The notes beneath the pieces were generated by a model. It had not been told where the DNA came from and did no database searches. It was given only the letters and a program-made list of their open reading frames with translations. From NCBI RefSeq assembly GCF_017916325.1, contig NC_090163.1, forward strand, positions 166,001 through 230,000: a stretch of 64,000 nucleotides of DNA, given 5' to 3'. This DNA comes from Leishmania martiniquensis (lineage: Eukaryota; Euglenozoa; Kinetoplastea; Trypanosomatida; Trypanosomatidae). The number at the start of each line of letters is the position of its first letter. Position 1 is the stretch's first letter. Positions 31,830 through 42,017 of this stretch are shown one piece after another. The position numbers and the translations under genes were made by a program.

Positions 31830-33407
31830 GTTCTCTCAGGTGGGCAGCAAGAGGAAGGAAAGAAGAAACAGAAAACGTGACTGGCACCGCTTCAAAATGA
31901 GTGAGGAGAGGCGCGAACGGTTACAGTCGGATGACAGAGAAGGGCAAGTGAGTTGAGGGTGTGGGTCCGTGAGCGTCGCGAGCTTCAATATGTATAGGAG
32001 TAGAAAGTGTAAAGGGAGAAGTCAGAAAAAGACGTTTTCAGTTTGGCGAAGGACGTGATGATCGTCGACGATTACAAAAGGAGGAGTGCCTCGGGAGAGG
32101 TGTTTACACAAACGAGTGTGTGTGTGTGTGTAAGTGTGTGAGAAACGGTGCGAAGAGGAAGCAGCGAGATGAGTTAACGCAGCAACGGTCACTTAGGAAG
32201 CAAATACACGCACACACACACACGCGCGTGGAAAAAAGAGAAGAGAGATGTGCAGACAAAAAAATGCGGAACGCACACTTTTATCGCGTCAGGCTGACAC
32301 TCGCATGCGATGTCGATCTTTTTCTGTTTACGGTGCTGGCCGTCTCGGGGAGGGAGGGAAGGGAGGAGAGAGGGAAAAGCGTAATGAAGATAAAAGTTAC
32401 CTATTCTGCGCCGAGAAAGTTTCAAAGACGGGGCAGATGCAAGACCCAACGACAGGGAGGTCTTGTGGAGTGGGCTCTAATGTGTATTATGGCTTATGAT
32501 CGGTGTCGGGCGACGCTGAAGCTTTTTTCGTCGCCTCGCTGTGTTTTTTTATGAGAGCTTCACTGCAACGAGTCGGGTCATATGAAGTTCTGCGATCAGG
32601 TTCGTGGCGGTGCGAAGCGCGGCAGCACCACAACAAGGGAGGGATGGCGGTGGTGGGAGGCACAACAGGGGGCGCCGCCAAAGCGCACACAACAAAGACG
32701 AGCGCAAAGAATAGAGAGGAGAAAAGGCACGCAGCGAAGGGGGGAAACGGAAAGTAAAAAGAAGGCGGTCGCTGTATGACGAGAAAGACATGGGGGAAGG
32801 GGGTGTATGTGTATGTATGTGTAAGCGTATGTGCATGTGCGTGTGTGTGTGTGTGTGTAATGTGGAATTGTGGTGTGGATGGCCGTACAGTTTGTGGTCC
32901 GTGCGCGATGCAGCAGGGGATGAGATCCCAACGGAGAAGAAAGCGGTCATATGAGGGTGAAAATGGGTAGACGCTGCATACAATGACGTGATGCGGGTGT
33001 GAAAGGCAGGTGCGCCAGCTGGCAGATAGAGGAAACGATAGCAAGCCCATCAGGCATCCATCGGTGAGGAGCTGAGCGTGTCTTGCCGCATGAGAGAAGC
33101 GCAGGGAAATAGCGGGTGCCGCTTTTTTCTTCGTTGCTGCCACCGTTGCAGTGGTTCTTCCAACGCGCTCGCACACACTTCCGAAGCGCGTTGAGGTGGT
33201 GGGGAGGAGGCACTGCACTCATACGCACGCTACGCGCATCCCCGCGCGTCAGCGTCAACCTTCAGGCAGCGAAGAGGCCAAAGGGAGGAATGCAGCCACC
33301 ACAGAAAAGTGGCAGAGGAAAGAAAAAAAAGGATATGCGAGAGGAACACGGGGACAAGCGCACATGCACGCACACGCACACATAAAGCACTCCGCACACA
33401 GGCGCAT
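31830..33407. other. 1.6 kb spacer between the RING-like gene and the transporter
   Basis: Contains the 3'UTR of the small zinc protein and the transporter leader. (TG)n runs lie at 32116-32131 and 32840-32858, and a CA run lies at about 32205-32224. No gene was recognised. Confidence 0.65.
32840..32858. repeat. (TG)n microsatellite
   Basis: Nine TG units, preceded by a longer imperfect TG/TATG stretch from about 32806. Confidence 0.9.
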
Positions 33408-33641
33408 TCAGCGAGGCTGCTGCCTCACACGCGTCAAGCCAGCATAGAGCTGGCCACAAGTCTTGCACTTACCGCCTGATGCACACTTCATGGCGCACGA
33501 CTTGCAGAAACATGGGTGATGGCAAGAGTTGGTCTCGTATTCGATGGCGTTCTGATGGCACTTCATGCAGAGCGCACCCGCCGCCACTCGGGGGGTCCCA
33601 CTCTCTGAGGATGAGGAGGACGCCGTCGCCAAAGCAGACAT
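33408..33641 (-). CDS. Small RING-like (C3HC4-type) zinc-binding protein
   Basis: The protein has 77 residues from the ATG at 33639-33641. The upstream open frame has no earlier ATG, only a TTG at 33863. After a Ser-rich leader of about 20 residues comes a compact cysteine-rich domain: CMKC, then SCHH, CFCKSC, GKC and KTC. This gives eight metal-binding positions in a C-x2-C / C-H / C-x2-C / C-x2-C order like the short C3HC4 RING found at the C-terminus of apoptosis inhibitors and similar E3 ligases. Almost the whole protein is the zinc domain, so it may be a stand-alone RING or a structural zinc ribbon. Function is unknown. It lies between the VPS37-like gene and the nucleoside transporter. 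Confidence 0.7.
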   Translation of the reverse strand: MSALATASSSSSESGTPRVAAGALCMKCHQNAIEYETNSCHHPCFCKSCAMKCASGGKCKTCGQLYAGLTRVRQQPR

Positions 33642-36283
33642 CGCGCCGACACAACGTTGGACGGCTGCGCCAGGACACAGATGAGGCCTTCCAGGGTGTC
33701 TACCAGCCAGCGTATCGCCCCTTCTCCTTCGCAGCTGCGGCTCTTTGATAGGGATGTGTGAAGCACGTGTGGAAGGCAAGGCACCGTGCAGCGAACATGC
33801 GGGTGCAACGCATAAATGAGCAATGGGCTCCGACGCCACGGGTGAAAACAGAGCCAAGGCCAATGCAAAGCCGCCGAGGCCGTCGATATGCGTGTGCAGG
33901 TCTGGAGAGGGGAAGGATGTCGAACGCTAAAGCACACACAGACAACACCACACAATCAGATGGAGGAAGCACACGGAGACACAAAAACGCGGGAGCTGAT
34001 AGGTGGGGGGGAGCGGGAGGCAGGCTTGAGGAGTTTGTGAGGTATGGGGTGGGGGTGGGCGGGTTGAGAGGGGGAGCTGCCGGCGCAAAGAATAAGGGCG
34101 CGACTGCTCCATGACAATGGCCAGGCGGCCTGAACATGGCTTGAGACGGCTGCTAAGAAAACGACGGCGACGGAAACGTGCGGCAGGGCATACTGTACTC
34201 CCCCTCACGTTCCCCGCCCGTACCCGCTCGTGCAGCCTCACAGCGCAACAGCATTGTTGGCTGCCTTCTATGCCCCCTCTTTCTGAAGGGAGGTGTGAGC
34301 CTCACGAAGAGGAAGGCGCACAGCACAAAACGCGTACACGCCAATGCACCGATGCGGAGTTCTCCCCTTTGGCGTTTGCCGCCTTCGCGTTCCCACCGCG
34401 CACGTCCGTTTGTCTGTATTGGCCTCTGTGACTGCCCTGTCGTCTGCCCTCCTACTCCTACGCTTGCGCCCTTCTACCTCACGCGTCGAGAGCCTGTGAG
34501 GTTCGCAGCTCGGGAAACAACGAATGCGAAACGGGTTAGAGGCCGAAGGGGGGAGGGGGGGGCAGAAAAAAAGAGGCGGCAAGAGGCGGAACGGCTTCGG
34601 TGAACCATTGGGCGCAGGGCTAAAAGTAAAAACGTGGAGGGAGGAGAGGTCCGTAGGGAATAGTAGCGCACGTGTGAACAGGCAAGCGAGCGAGCAAAGG
34701 CCTATTGAAAAAAAAAAGAATAGATCACTATACACCACAGGGGGTTAGAGACATACAAGTGGGAAAGGAGTACGACGCGACTGAGGTTTGTCAAGAAGAA
34801 GGCCGCTGGGGGTTAGACAAGCTCCAGAAAAAGGCATCGTTCGTTCACCAAAAAGACTCACGATGTGGCGACGCGATGAGCAGCGAACATGCGAACGAGA
34901 GAGATAGGGAAAGCACTCCAGAGGGGCAGGGACGTGGATACACGTACAGGCACATGTGCCTGCCCATGCGAGAGACCATCGAAGCCGAGGAACGTGCAGA
35001 GCGACGGCGGAATAATCATAGGGAAAAAAGTGGGAAGCGGCGTCCCTTCGAAGCGCCCATTCGCTTCTGGGGGTCTGCGCCCTCGAGTGGTCGCGCGCTC
35101 GGGCGCGTGCATCGCATTACACATCCACAGTTGAACGCGCGCACACAGTACTAAAAAATGGCGAAGTGATGCTGTCTTGTACGTGACTGCCGTGGTTCCG
35201 TTAGTGGTGTGCGCGGATCGGTCGAGGACGCAGGCTAGGTTACCTGCCGGCATGCTCCTGCTTTCGCCGACGGGACTTACCCCCTTCCTCTCGCCTGCGT
35301 AAGGCAACGCAGATGGCGCAGGCAGGGATGAAGATGAGCTGCTACCGCTGCTGCTGCTGCTCAAATCGAATGAGCTCCCGAACCTCCAAGTCACCAACGC
35401 AAAAAGAGCTATGCGCCTTCATACCAAACAGCAGACGCGCACGACCGGGGAACGGTGAGGAAAGGGGAGATGCCAGTGCAGCGGCACTTCTCGGGAGACC
35501 GCCTTCCCCTCTTTTTGTCGCCGGTTTCTACTTTGAGTTGTGGGTGGCCGCCTCATTGCACTGACACCCATACGTAGGCATAGAGAGGGGTAGGCAGGGG
35601 AGGGGTCAGTAGAAGGGTAAAGAGGAACATGTTGCTCGTGATGCTGAGAGAGGGTGCTAAGAGCACGAAATATATGAGCGGTTGACGCAGGTGTCATCGC
35701 GCGGGGCACACATGTGAAAATAGAAGTCCGCCGCACACCCGCTCCCCCTTCGGCTACACGACGATCACGACGTAGGCGCGGAAAGTAGGAGGGGCACCAT
35801 GGCGGCGCATGTCCATCCTGACTCGCAAAGGGCCGCCGCCTTTCCCGGGGGGTTTGCTCGGCCTCACTCAGCAACAGAAGTGTGACGTCAAAGGGAGGCC
35901 TCACGTGTGTGTGTGTGTGCCAAGAGGGCAGAAAATGAAGCGCAGCGGAAGAGAGTCACCCCCGCACTTTCCCGCGAGGGAAGGGAGAGAAAGAGCGTTG
36001 GCGTCGGATTCGGATACCGCGGCCGACGCCCCCTTTGGGACAAGGGGCTGCGATGAAGCGAAGCGAGAGGGCGAGCGCACACGAATGCAAGCGCAACACA
36101 ACAGAGGACATTCACTCGACGACAGGCACACAAGCTGAGAGCGAGCACGAGCAGGGGGTAGGCGAAAGGGAAACAGAGGAGTGAAAAGAACGAGAGCGAG
36201 TGGCTGCCGTTTTTTTTTGCCGAGAGTGGTGGCAGCGCCGCCCCTACCTCGCGCTCTGGCGTTCCATTGCACACAATTCCCAG
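33642..36283. other. 2.6 kb spacer between the VPS37-like and RING-like genes
   Basis: Holds the VPS37-like 3'UTR and the RING-like leader. A G-run cluster lies at 34045-34076 (plus strand). Long open frames here have skewed composition and no recognisable family. No RNA gene was seen. Confidence 0.6.
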
Positions 36284-37144
36284 TCAGTTCGCGGCGCACT
36301 GCGCCCGATATGAGATGCGCTTCAAGTCCAGCATATGCATCTCCTTCGACCGCGCTTTGTACTGTTTCAATAAATCCTGAAAGCCATCCTTATCTGACTT
36401 GTAAGCGTCCAGGGCACGCTTACCAACGGCCATACAGTCGCCATTCATCTTGCGAACGTCGTCCTCCAGAGTCTTGATGAGGGCCTCAGGGGTGCCTACG
36501 GACGCGAGGAGGCGATTCTGCCCCAGTTGTTGCAAGTGCGATAACTCCTCTCCAAGACACTGCTGCAGGTCCTTCACCTTGGCCTCCAGCGTCTCCACCT
36601 CGTCTCGCAGTTTCGTGTTCTCGTTTGCGACTCGCTCGATTTCATTGATTGTCTGCCTACTTGCCTCCCGCATCAGCTTAATGATGGGAAGCTGGTAGCA
36701 GTACGCGTCGAGGCAATTTGGGTTCGTCACAAGATCCTGTAGCAGCCGGTTCGTCTCTCCACTCAGCTGTAGCGTAATGCCGTGCATGCTGGGAGGCTCA
36801 ACAGGACCCCAGCAATCTGCCGCGTTCTGAAACGCATTACGGACAGCCTCGACCAAGGTGGAAGCGGCGCCGGTCCACTGGTACGCCACCGCCTCGGAGG
36901 GGTTGGTGTTAGGAGGGGTTATGGGCACGTTGTGGCAGCAGTACGGCATCGTCGCCCGCGGCGCGGTCTTTGGAAACGACGACGGCAGTGTGACATACAA
37001 AGAGAGGGAATATTCAGTTGTCGGGCTGATACGCACCACATCGTCCACCTTTAGCACAGTCTCCTGCGCGCTTTCCGTCACTACTGATGTAGACGGGAAC
37101 TGCCGCCGCAGCTCTTCTAATTGGCCATTCCGATCTTGCGTCAT
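36284..37144 (-). CDS. VPS37-like ESCRT-I subunit (UEV-like plus Mod(r) domain)
   Basis: The protein has 286 residues. The C-terminal half (about 130-282) fits the Mod(r) domain of VPS37: LLQDLVTNPNCLDAYCYQLP, then NEIERVANENTKL, a coiled coil, and an end of LLKQYKARSKEMHMLDLKR. That closing Tyr-x2-Arg-x3-His arrangement is typical of the family. The N-terminal part (about 10-110) has the rhythm of a UEV/RWD fold, with SLYVTLPSSFPKTAP (48-62), as in VPS37A. VPS37 joins VPS23/TSG101 and VPS28 in ESCRT-I, which sorts ubiquitinated membrane proteins into multivesicular bodies. This is a by-eye family call on a protein likely to carry only a 'hypothetical' label. The start is the ATG at 37142-37144, 14 bases after a strong splice acceptor. 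Confidence 0.7.
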   Translation of the reverse strand: MTQDRNGQLEELRRQFPSTSVVTESAQETVLKVDDVVRISPTTEYSLSLYVTLPSSFPKTAPRATMPYCCHNVPITPPNTNPSEAVAYQWTGAASTLVEAVRNAFQNAADCWGPVEPPSMHGITLQLSGETNRLLQDLVTNPNCLDAYCYQLPIIKLMREASRQTINEIERVANENTKLRDEVETLEAKVKDLQQCLGEELSHLQQLGQNRLLASVGTPEALIKTLEDDVRKMNGDCMAVGKRALDAYKSDKDGFQDLLKQYKARSKEMHMLDLKRISYRAQCAAN

Positions 37145-37158
37145 GGGGGGCCGAGCAA

Positions 37159-37190
37159 CTGCACCAGAGAGGGGGGAGGAAGGGAAGAAG
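37159..37190 (-). promoter_or_regulatory. Predicted spliced-leader acceptor for the VPS37-like gene
   Basis: On the minus strand, a C/T tract (37167-37190) is followed by GGTGCAG, with AG at 37160-37159, 14 bases before the ATG. This is one of the clearest acceptors in the window. Confidence 0.6.
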
Positions 37191-37949
37191 GCGTAGCTTT
37201 TAAACGGTTAGAAGCACTAAAAGCCCATGAAGTGAGTGTCCAAGAGGAAGCGAAGGGGTGAAAAGACAGCAGTGCAACAACGTGAAATACAAACATCGAC
37301 ACAGGAGCGTCCAAGTATGGAGCGGCGCACTGAGAGCGGAGAAATTCCCACCCACCCACACCGGTGGAAAACAGCTCACTGGAAGAAGGGATTCGATAGC
37401 CCAGCCGGCTTCTCTCTCTTTGTCGGGATAGATGCGAGGCTGGGGTTGCGCGACAGGAGCCGCACTTACCGCGGCTGTGTGACTAAACGTGAGCCCGCGT
37501 TTAAGAACGTTTGCTGCTTTGCTGTGTACTGCCAAGGAGAAAATATAGATGACGGCTAGCGAAGCACACGTGCTGTTGAGGATAGGCGCGAGAGCGCAAA
37601 AATAATTAAAAAAGGCGAAGAATTCAGCTTCACTTTGACGGACTTTCGCCGCCGCGGGTGCACAATCAGCGGTGCCAGCAACAGAGAAAGAGGGCGTAGA
37701 TGGAGGTGAGAGAGCCGCATGCAAGTGGGCAGTGAGACAGCATGGGCGGGCGACACTTAGTGCATGGAATGAGTAAGCCAACGAGCGCTTCACATGCCCA
37801 ACGTGAGTGCCCGGCCGCGCCGCACGGTTGCACCAGCGCAGGCACGTTTCCTTTCCGGAAACATCCCCACCCCTGCGGAGAGACTAAAAAAGGGGATCTT
37901 ACACTTCATTTAGGAGAGCATAAACGCTAGTTTTTACTGCAGACCGCTC

Positions 37950-39500
37950 GCATCAGCAGGCAGAGTGTACCTCAAACTGATCTACTCATGCGTGGAGTAG
38001 ATGCATGCGCATAGCCCATGAATTGCTGCGCTTCCGCCGGCGCTCTAGTGACATCCCTAGGGAGTTAGCGTACGCCCTCACCTTCACGTCACCCTTACGC
38101 CAAGAGAGCCGGCACGGAGGCGCCGACATGCACACCTCCGCCTCCCTTTGCTGCACTGCTGGTCTCCCTTCGTCTACCAAGAAAACAATGTCAGCGGTCG
38201 ATTCCAGTCACACCTAGCGGGCTACGCGGCCCCTCATCCAAGCGAGCCGCGCCACCAGGTCCTGCGAAAGCGCGCAGCCTGCGACGTCTATAATGCGGGC
38301 ACCAGCGGGTGGTCTCTGTGCAGGCCGAATCAGCTCAGGGACAAAGCTCGCTAGCCTCACGCCAAGGCCCTCGGAAGCACAGCTTTCGACCTGCATCTCA
38401 CGCCTCCCCCCGAGTTGCGGCATTCCACAAGACGGTGTGTTGGCTCTTTACGAAGGCTTATGGAGGGGCTTGACAGTGTGAAACGGAATGTGCTAGTCAT
38501 GCCTCCGGCATCTGCGCGCAGCCTGCCCACCCCGCCACATGCAGGAGAGACCGCATGCGTCCCACACGTGCACATCGGGATGATCGGTACGCATATCTGC
38601 GCCCCTGCTTCCTCCACTAGGCATGCGAGTCGCATTTAGAGTGCCTTGTTTTGGTGCGATGTATCACATCAGCTATGCCGGAGGGCGCGTGCGCATGATG
38701 TCCGCATTTAGGCATTCGGGGGCCTCTGCCAGGGCGGCGGTTCTTCTCTGGAGCACTCGTTTCCTTCCCCCACCGTACCTCGGTTCATGACATATAGGAC
38801 GTGTCTGGACGGCTTGCCCGCATAGGCCGCGACAGTGGAGACGTTGCCGCAGGCCTGCCACAGCAGGTGTATTCCACCCTATTCTGTCGGCCCAACCCCG
38901 AAAGTTAGTCGATGCACCACGCGGAGAGAGGCCCGCATGCAGACGGGAACCGATGCACAGCGAGCGAATCGCGTGTTCTGGAGGAAATATAAAGAGGGAA
39001 GGGAAATGGAGAGTGAAAGACGGACACCCAGCAGGAGGGGCCCGTGCAACACGAGTGCGGTGTGCACAGCCGAGGCAACGAATGCACGATCATGACGTAA
39101 AGCGTAGCGCGCGTCGACCGTCGGAGAGTCCGCAAGTCTTCCGAGGCACACCGCACCAAGGGCCTTATCAGGAGCTCGTGAAGAGAGAATCGGCACAACA
39201 GACTCTCGTCAGGGCGTGGGCGTATGACAGCGCCGGAGGCGCCGCAGCCACCATGAGATAGGAGCTCCACGTTAGTTATGCCAATCCCCCGCCGTTAACC
39301 AACTCCAACGCACCGTGAAGTGGCTGCGCCCAGCTGAGCGAGGTTCGTCCCGTGCAGCAATGGAGTCTCACCATCGTGGCTCTTCTCGCGCGCGACAGCT
39401 GCTGCCACGAACCCGTTGCCTCTGTGCAGTGCTTCGGGCTGCTCGAAGTCGGCAGATAACGGGCTGAGCACATCCCATTATCAACTCTACACACTCTTTC
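37950..39500. repeat. Candidate decayed retroelement (SIDER/DIRE-like) region
   Basis: About 1.5 kb of GC-balanced sequence without the microsatellites and purine tracts of neighbouring spacers. It is broken by stops in all frames, with scattered short stretches of protein-like composition. Degenerate ingi/L1Tc-related elements and SIDERs in Leishmania have this appearance and prefer 3'UTRs, here that of GP63. No reverse-transcriptase, endonuclease or RNase H motif could be identified, so the call rests on composition only. Confidence 0.3.
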
Positions 39501-40316
39501 GCTTCGCACCGACGAACAGGAACTCCGAAAGAAAAATGAGAGGCGCACAGAACAGAACGAGAAAACCTGAATTTTTGCTTCCACACCCTGCCGCGTTCCA
39601 CCCCGCCCTATGATACGGGCTCCGCTAAGCGCTATAGAAGGAGGGCGCCTCAGTCCCAGTACTCACACGTGGTTTTACACCTGTGCTTGCGTGCATAGCA
39701 GAGTCACACCCTCCTCACAGCACGCTAAGCTAATAAACCCTCCCTGGACAGGAAAAGAGAGGAAGCAGACGCGACGCTGAAGCCAAGTTTGTCTCTCTCT
39801 CTCTGCCGCCTTTTGCACAGTTCAGTCAAGCGAAAGGAGGAGAAAAAGGGAAAGGAGAAAAATGAAAAAGAGAAAATGACGGTCGACGCGTATGAGGCAC
39901 GTGCAGGGCAGAGATGGGAAGAGGAGGGAGACAGATGCGCGCGGCGAAAGGAAGGGTAACCGTGAGGGCGCCCAGGAGCGCTTTTACACACACACACACA
40001 CGAATGCCCCTCGAGTCAGAGCGTCAGCACCGAACCTCCCCTCCTCCCCAACAACAAAAAGAAAAATGGAAAGCACGTGTACAAAGAGAGCAACGAGTGA
40101 AAGAGAGGGGGAGAGGAGACCATTAGTATGAATGTATATGTATAAATGTATATATGGTTACCCACTGCCATGCACGCCCATTTCCATCGTTCAGCGCATG
40201 ATGTGGTGGAGCGCAGATCCGCAAGAACGTATGGAGAGAGTGACGGCATAGATGTCGCACGCAGAGGCACAACCGCAGGCATCCGCGTCCTCACACGCGC
40301 AGGACAACGAGGACGA

Positions 40317-42017
40317 TCAGGCCATGAGCAGCACAATCAAAAGTATCGCCACCACTGCCATCACACTCGCACGCACACCAGCCATGCTGCTGTCAGCGAT
40401 GATCGCTTCGTATTTTTCGTAAAGCGCTGCATCAATCTTCATGCCACAAACAGATTCGTACGAGGGGCATATGAAAGACCCCTCAGAGAAAGACGAGCTC
40501 ACCGATGAGAGATCGAGCTTTCTGCCAGGCGTGCAGGCCGTAAATTTCGAGGCACCGGCCACCCTGACGCCGTATGTAGAGCGGTTGCACTCGACCTCGG
40601 CACAGATGCCAGCTTGCAAGAACTTCGAGCCACCCATAGAAAAGCCGCTCGGTGTGTCGAGGCACCGCGCCGCGACGCCGAACACGCTGCCCTCCAGCAG
40701 GTTCGTGTTGACAGTGCAGTTCGCATTACCGTACGTCCGCACAAACGGGCAGAAGTCCATCAGCGGGTCGGAGCCACCCAACCTCGGGTCCGTGAAGTAC
40801 CGAAACGCAGATGGCATGTCTGACGCGTAGGTGGTCAGGTCACAGTCCCCAATGCCAAAGCGATCAGAAGCGCATGAGAAACTCTTTCGGGAGGAATTGC
40901 AGAACATTTGAGGGAACTGCGAAACGCCATCAATCACGCATTTCTTCGAGGTCAGCTCGCACCCCGCATTCTTGCCGTACGCCATCGGCTCTGCATTGGA
41001 ATAGTTGCCCTTGTAGTAGCCTGTGTCCTCCATCACGGCGATGCTGAGCGCCGAGTAGATGCCGGCGCCGCTGATGCCCGCCATAAGCTCGTCCTTGGCG
41101 TCGCGGCGCTTCCAATGAGAGAAGGCGGTGCCTGCGCCGCCTCTGTCCTCCAACTCCATGAATGCCTGCGTGTCGCAGCCGAACTGCTGCCTCGCCCGGG
41201 CCAACACATTCGCCGAGGTAATGCCGACAAGCATATCCTTGCCGCGAAGTTGAAAGTGGGACACCATGCGTCGACGCGTAAAGGTTTCGATGCCGAAGCC
41301 GAGTGCGTGCAGCAACTCGTGCGTGACGATGCGTACAGTATCCGGTGTAGATGCCAAGTACTTGGGCGAAACGTTCGCGACGCCCACGGACGGGCGGCCG
41401 TTCTGGAAGGCCTGGCACTCAAGCGCCCAGGCAGCGACGCTACCCTCTGTTGGCGCAGCAGACATGTACAAAACGAAGTCGGCGTTCGGTACACCCGTCG
41501 TCATGTGGGAAGCGGGTATGCTGAACTGGCCGCAGATCGTATCTCTCTGGATGGACGGGTCGACGATGAGGTTGCCACTCTGCCGCTGCACGCTCAGCCG
41601 CTCCGTGTGCAGCTCAATGGCGGAGGGGATGAGAAATTCCAACAGCGCCCACCTTTTTCCTTTCGTGAGAACGTCATCGGAGGTGCAGACGGTCGTGGTG
41701 CCATCGAATGTGGGGCGAACCTCTCCCGCACGGGTGCAGTGGCGGCGGCTGTCAGTGATGTCATCTGTGAAAACGGCAATGCGAATGGGCTGCCAGGGCT
41801 CCGCTGCAGCGACGGCAAACGTACGGTTCCCGGAAACCGACCCCGCACGGCTCGTGCCCAGCACCCGAGTGCCCCTCGTGCGCTCATGCAGCAGGTCGAA
41901 TCCGCAGCGGCGCTCCTCTGCGTACAGCAGGCTCGGCTGCGCTGGGGCTGCCCCAACGCCGATGACGACGCACACCAACACCGCGGCTAGGGTGGCCTTC
42001 AACGCCATGCCGAACAT
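40317..42017 (-). CDS. GP63: Leishmanolysin (GP63), diverged single-copy type
   Basis: A zinc metalloprotease of family M8, normally on the parasite surface. From the ATG at 42017 the protein has 566 residues. A hydrophobic signal peptide (about 5-24) precedes a proregion in which RRC (36-38) may be the Cys-switch cysteine. The catalytic motif HELLHALGF (233-241) gives Glu234 and zinc ligands His233 and His237. The third ligand is His301 in SHWKRRDAKDELMAG, followed by the Met-turn Met312. Many conserved cysteines follow. The C-terminus ends in a hydrophobic segment (about 548-566) that could be a GPI-addition signal or a membrane anchor. The protease core looks intact and active. It is alone here, not in the tandem array typical of major GP63 genes. 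The long open frame continues upstream to 42464, but without signal-peptide sense; a second ATG lies at 42008. Confidence 0.93.
   Translation of the reverse strand: MFGMALKATLAAVLVCVVIGVGAAPAQPSLLYAEERRCGFDLLHERTRGTRVLGTSRAGSVSGNRTFAVAAAEPWQPIRIAVFTDDITDSRRHCTRAGEVRPTFDGTTTVCTSDDVLTKGKRWALLEFLIPSAIELHTERLSVQRQSGNLIVDPSIQRDTICGQFSIPASHMTTGVPNADFVLYMSAAPTEGSVAAWALECQAFQNGRPSVGVANVSPKYLASTPDTVRIVTHELLHALGFGIETFTRRRMVSHFQLRGKDMLVGITSANVLARARQQFGCDTQAFMELEDRGGAGTAFSHWKRRDAKDELMAGISGAGIYSALSIAVMEDTGYYKGNYSNAEPMAYGKNAGCELTSKKCVIDGVSQFPQMFCNSSRKSFSCASDRFGIGDCDLTTYASDMPSAFRYFTDPRLGGSDPLMDFCPFVRTYGNANCTVNTNLLEGSVFGVAARCLDTPSGFSMGGSKFLQAGICAEVECNRSTYGVRVAGASKFTACTPGRKLDLSSVSSSFSEGSFICPSYESVCGMKIDAALYEKYEAIIADSSMAGVRASVMAVVAILLIVLLMA

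Larger units (their letters stand above)
37145..40316. other. 3.2 kb spacer between GP63 and the VPS37-like gene
   Basis: Contains the GP63 3'UTR and the VPS37-like leader. The outer parts have the usual purine/CA repeats. The middle (37950-39500) is different and is listed separately. No intact coding gene was recognised. Confidence 0.6.

Noticed and set aside
33642..33863. N-terminal extension of the RING-like protein
   Set aside because: The upstream part has no ATG (it opens at TTG) and is low in protein-like composition.
34858..35397. Ser-rich minus-strand frame of 179 codons
   Set aside because: The Ser run comes from a GCT/GCA-type trinucleotide stretch; the rest shows no resemblance to a family and lies in ordinary spacer.
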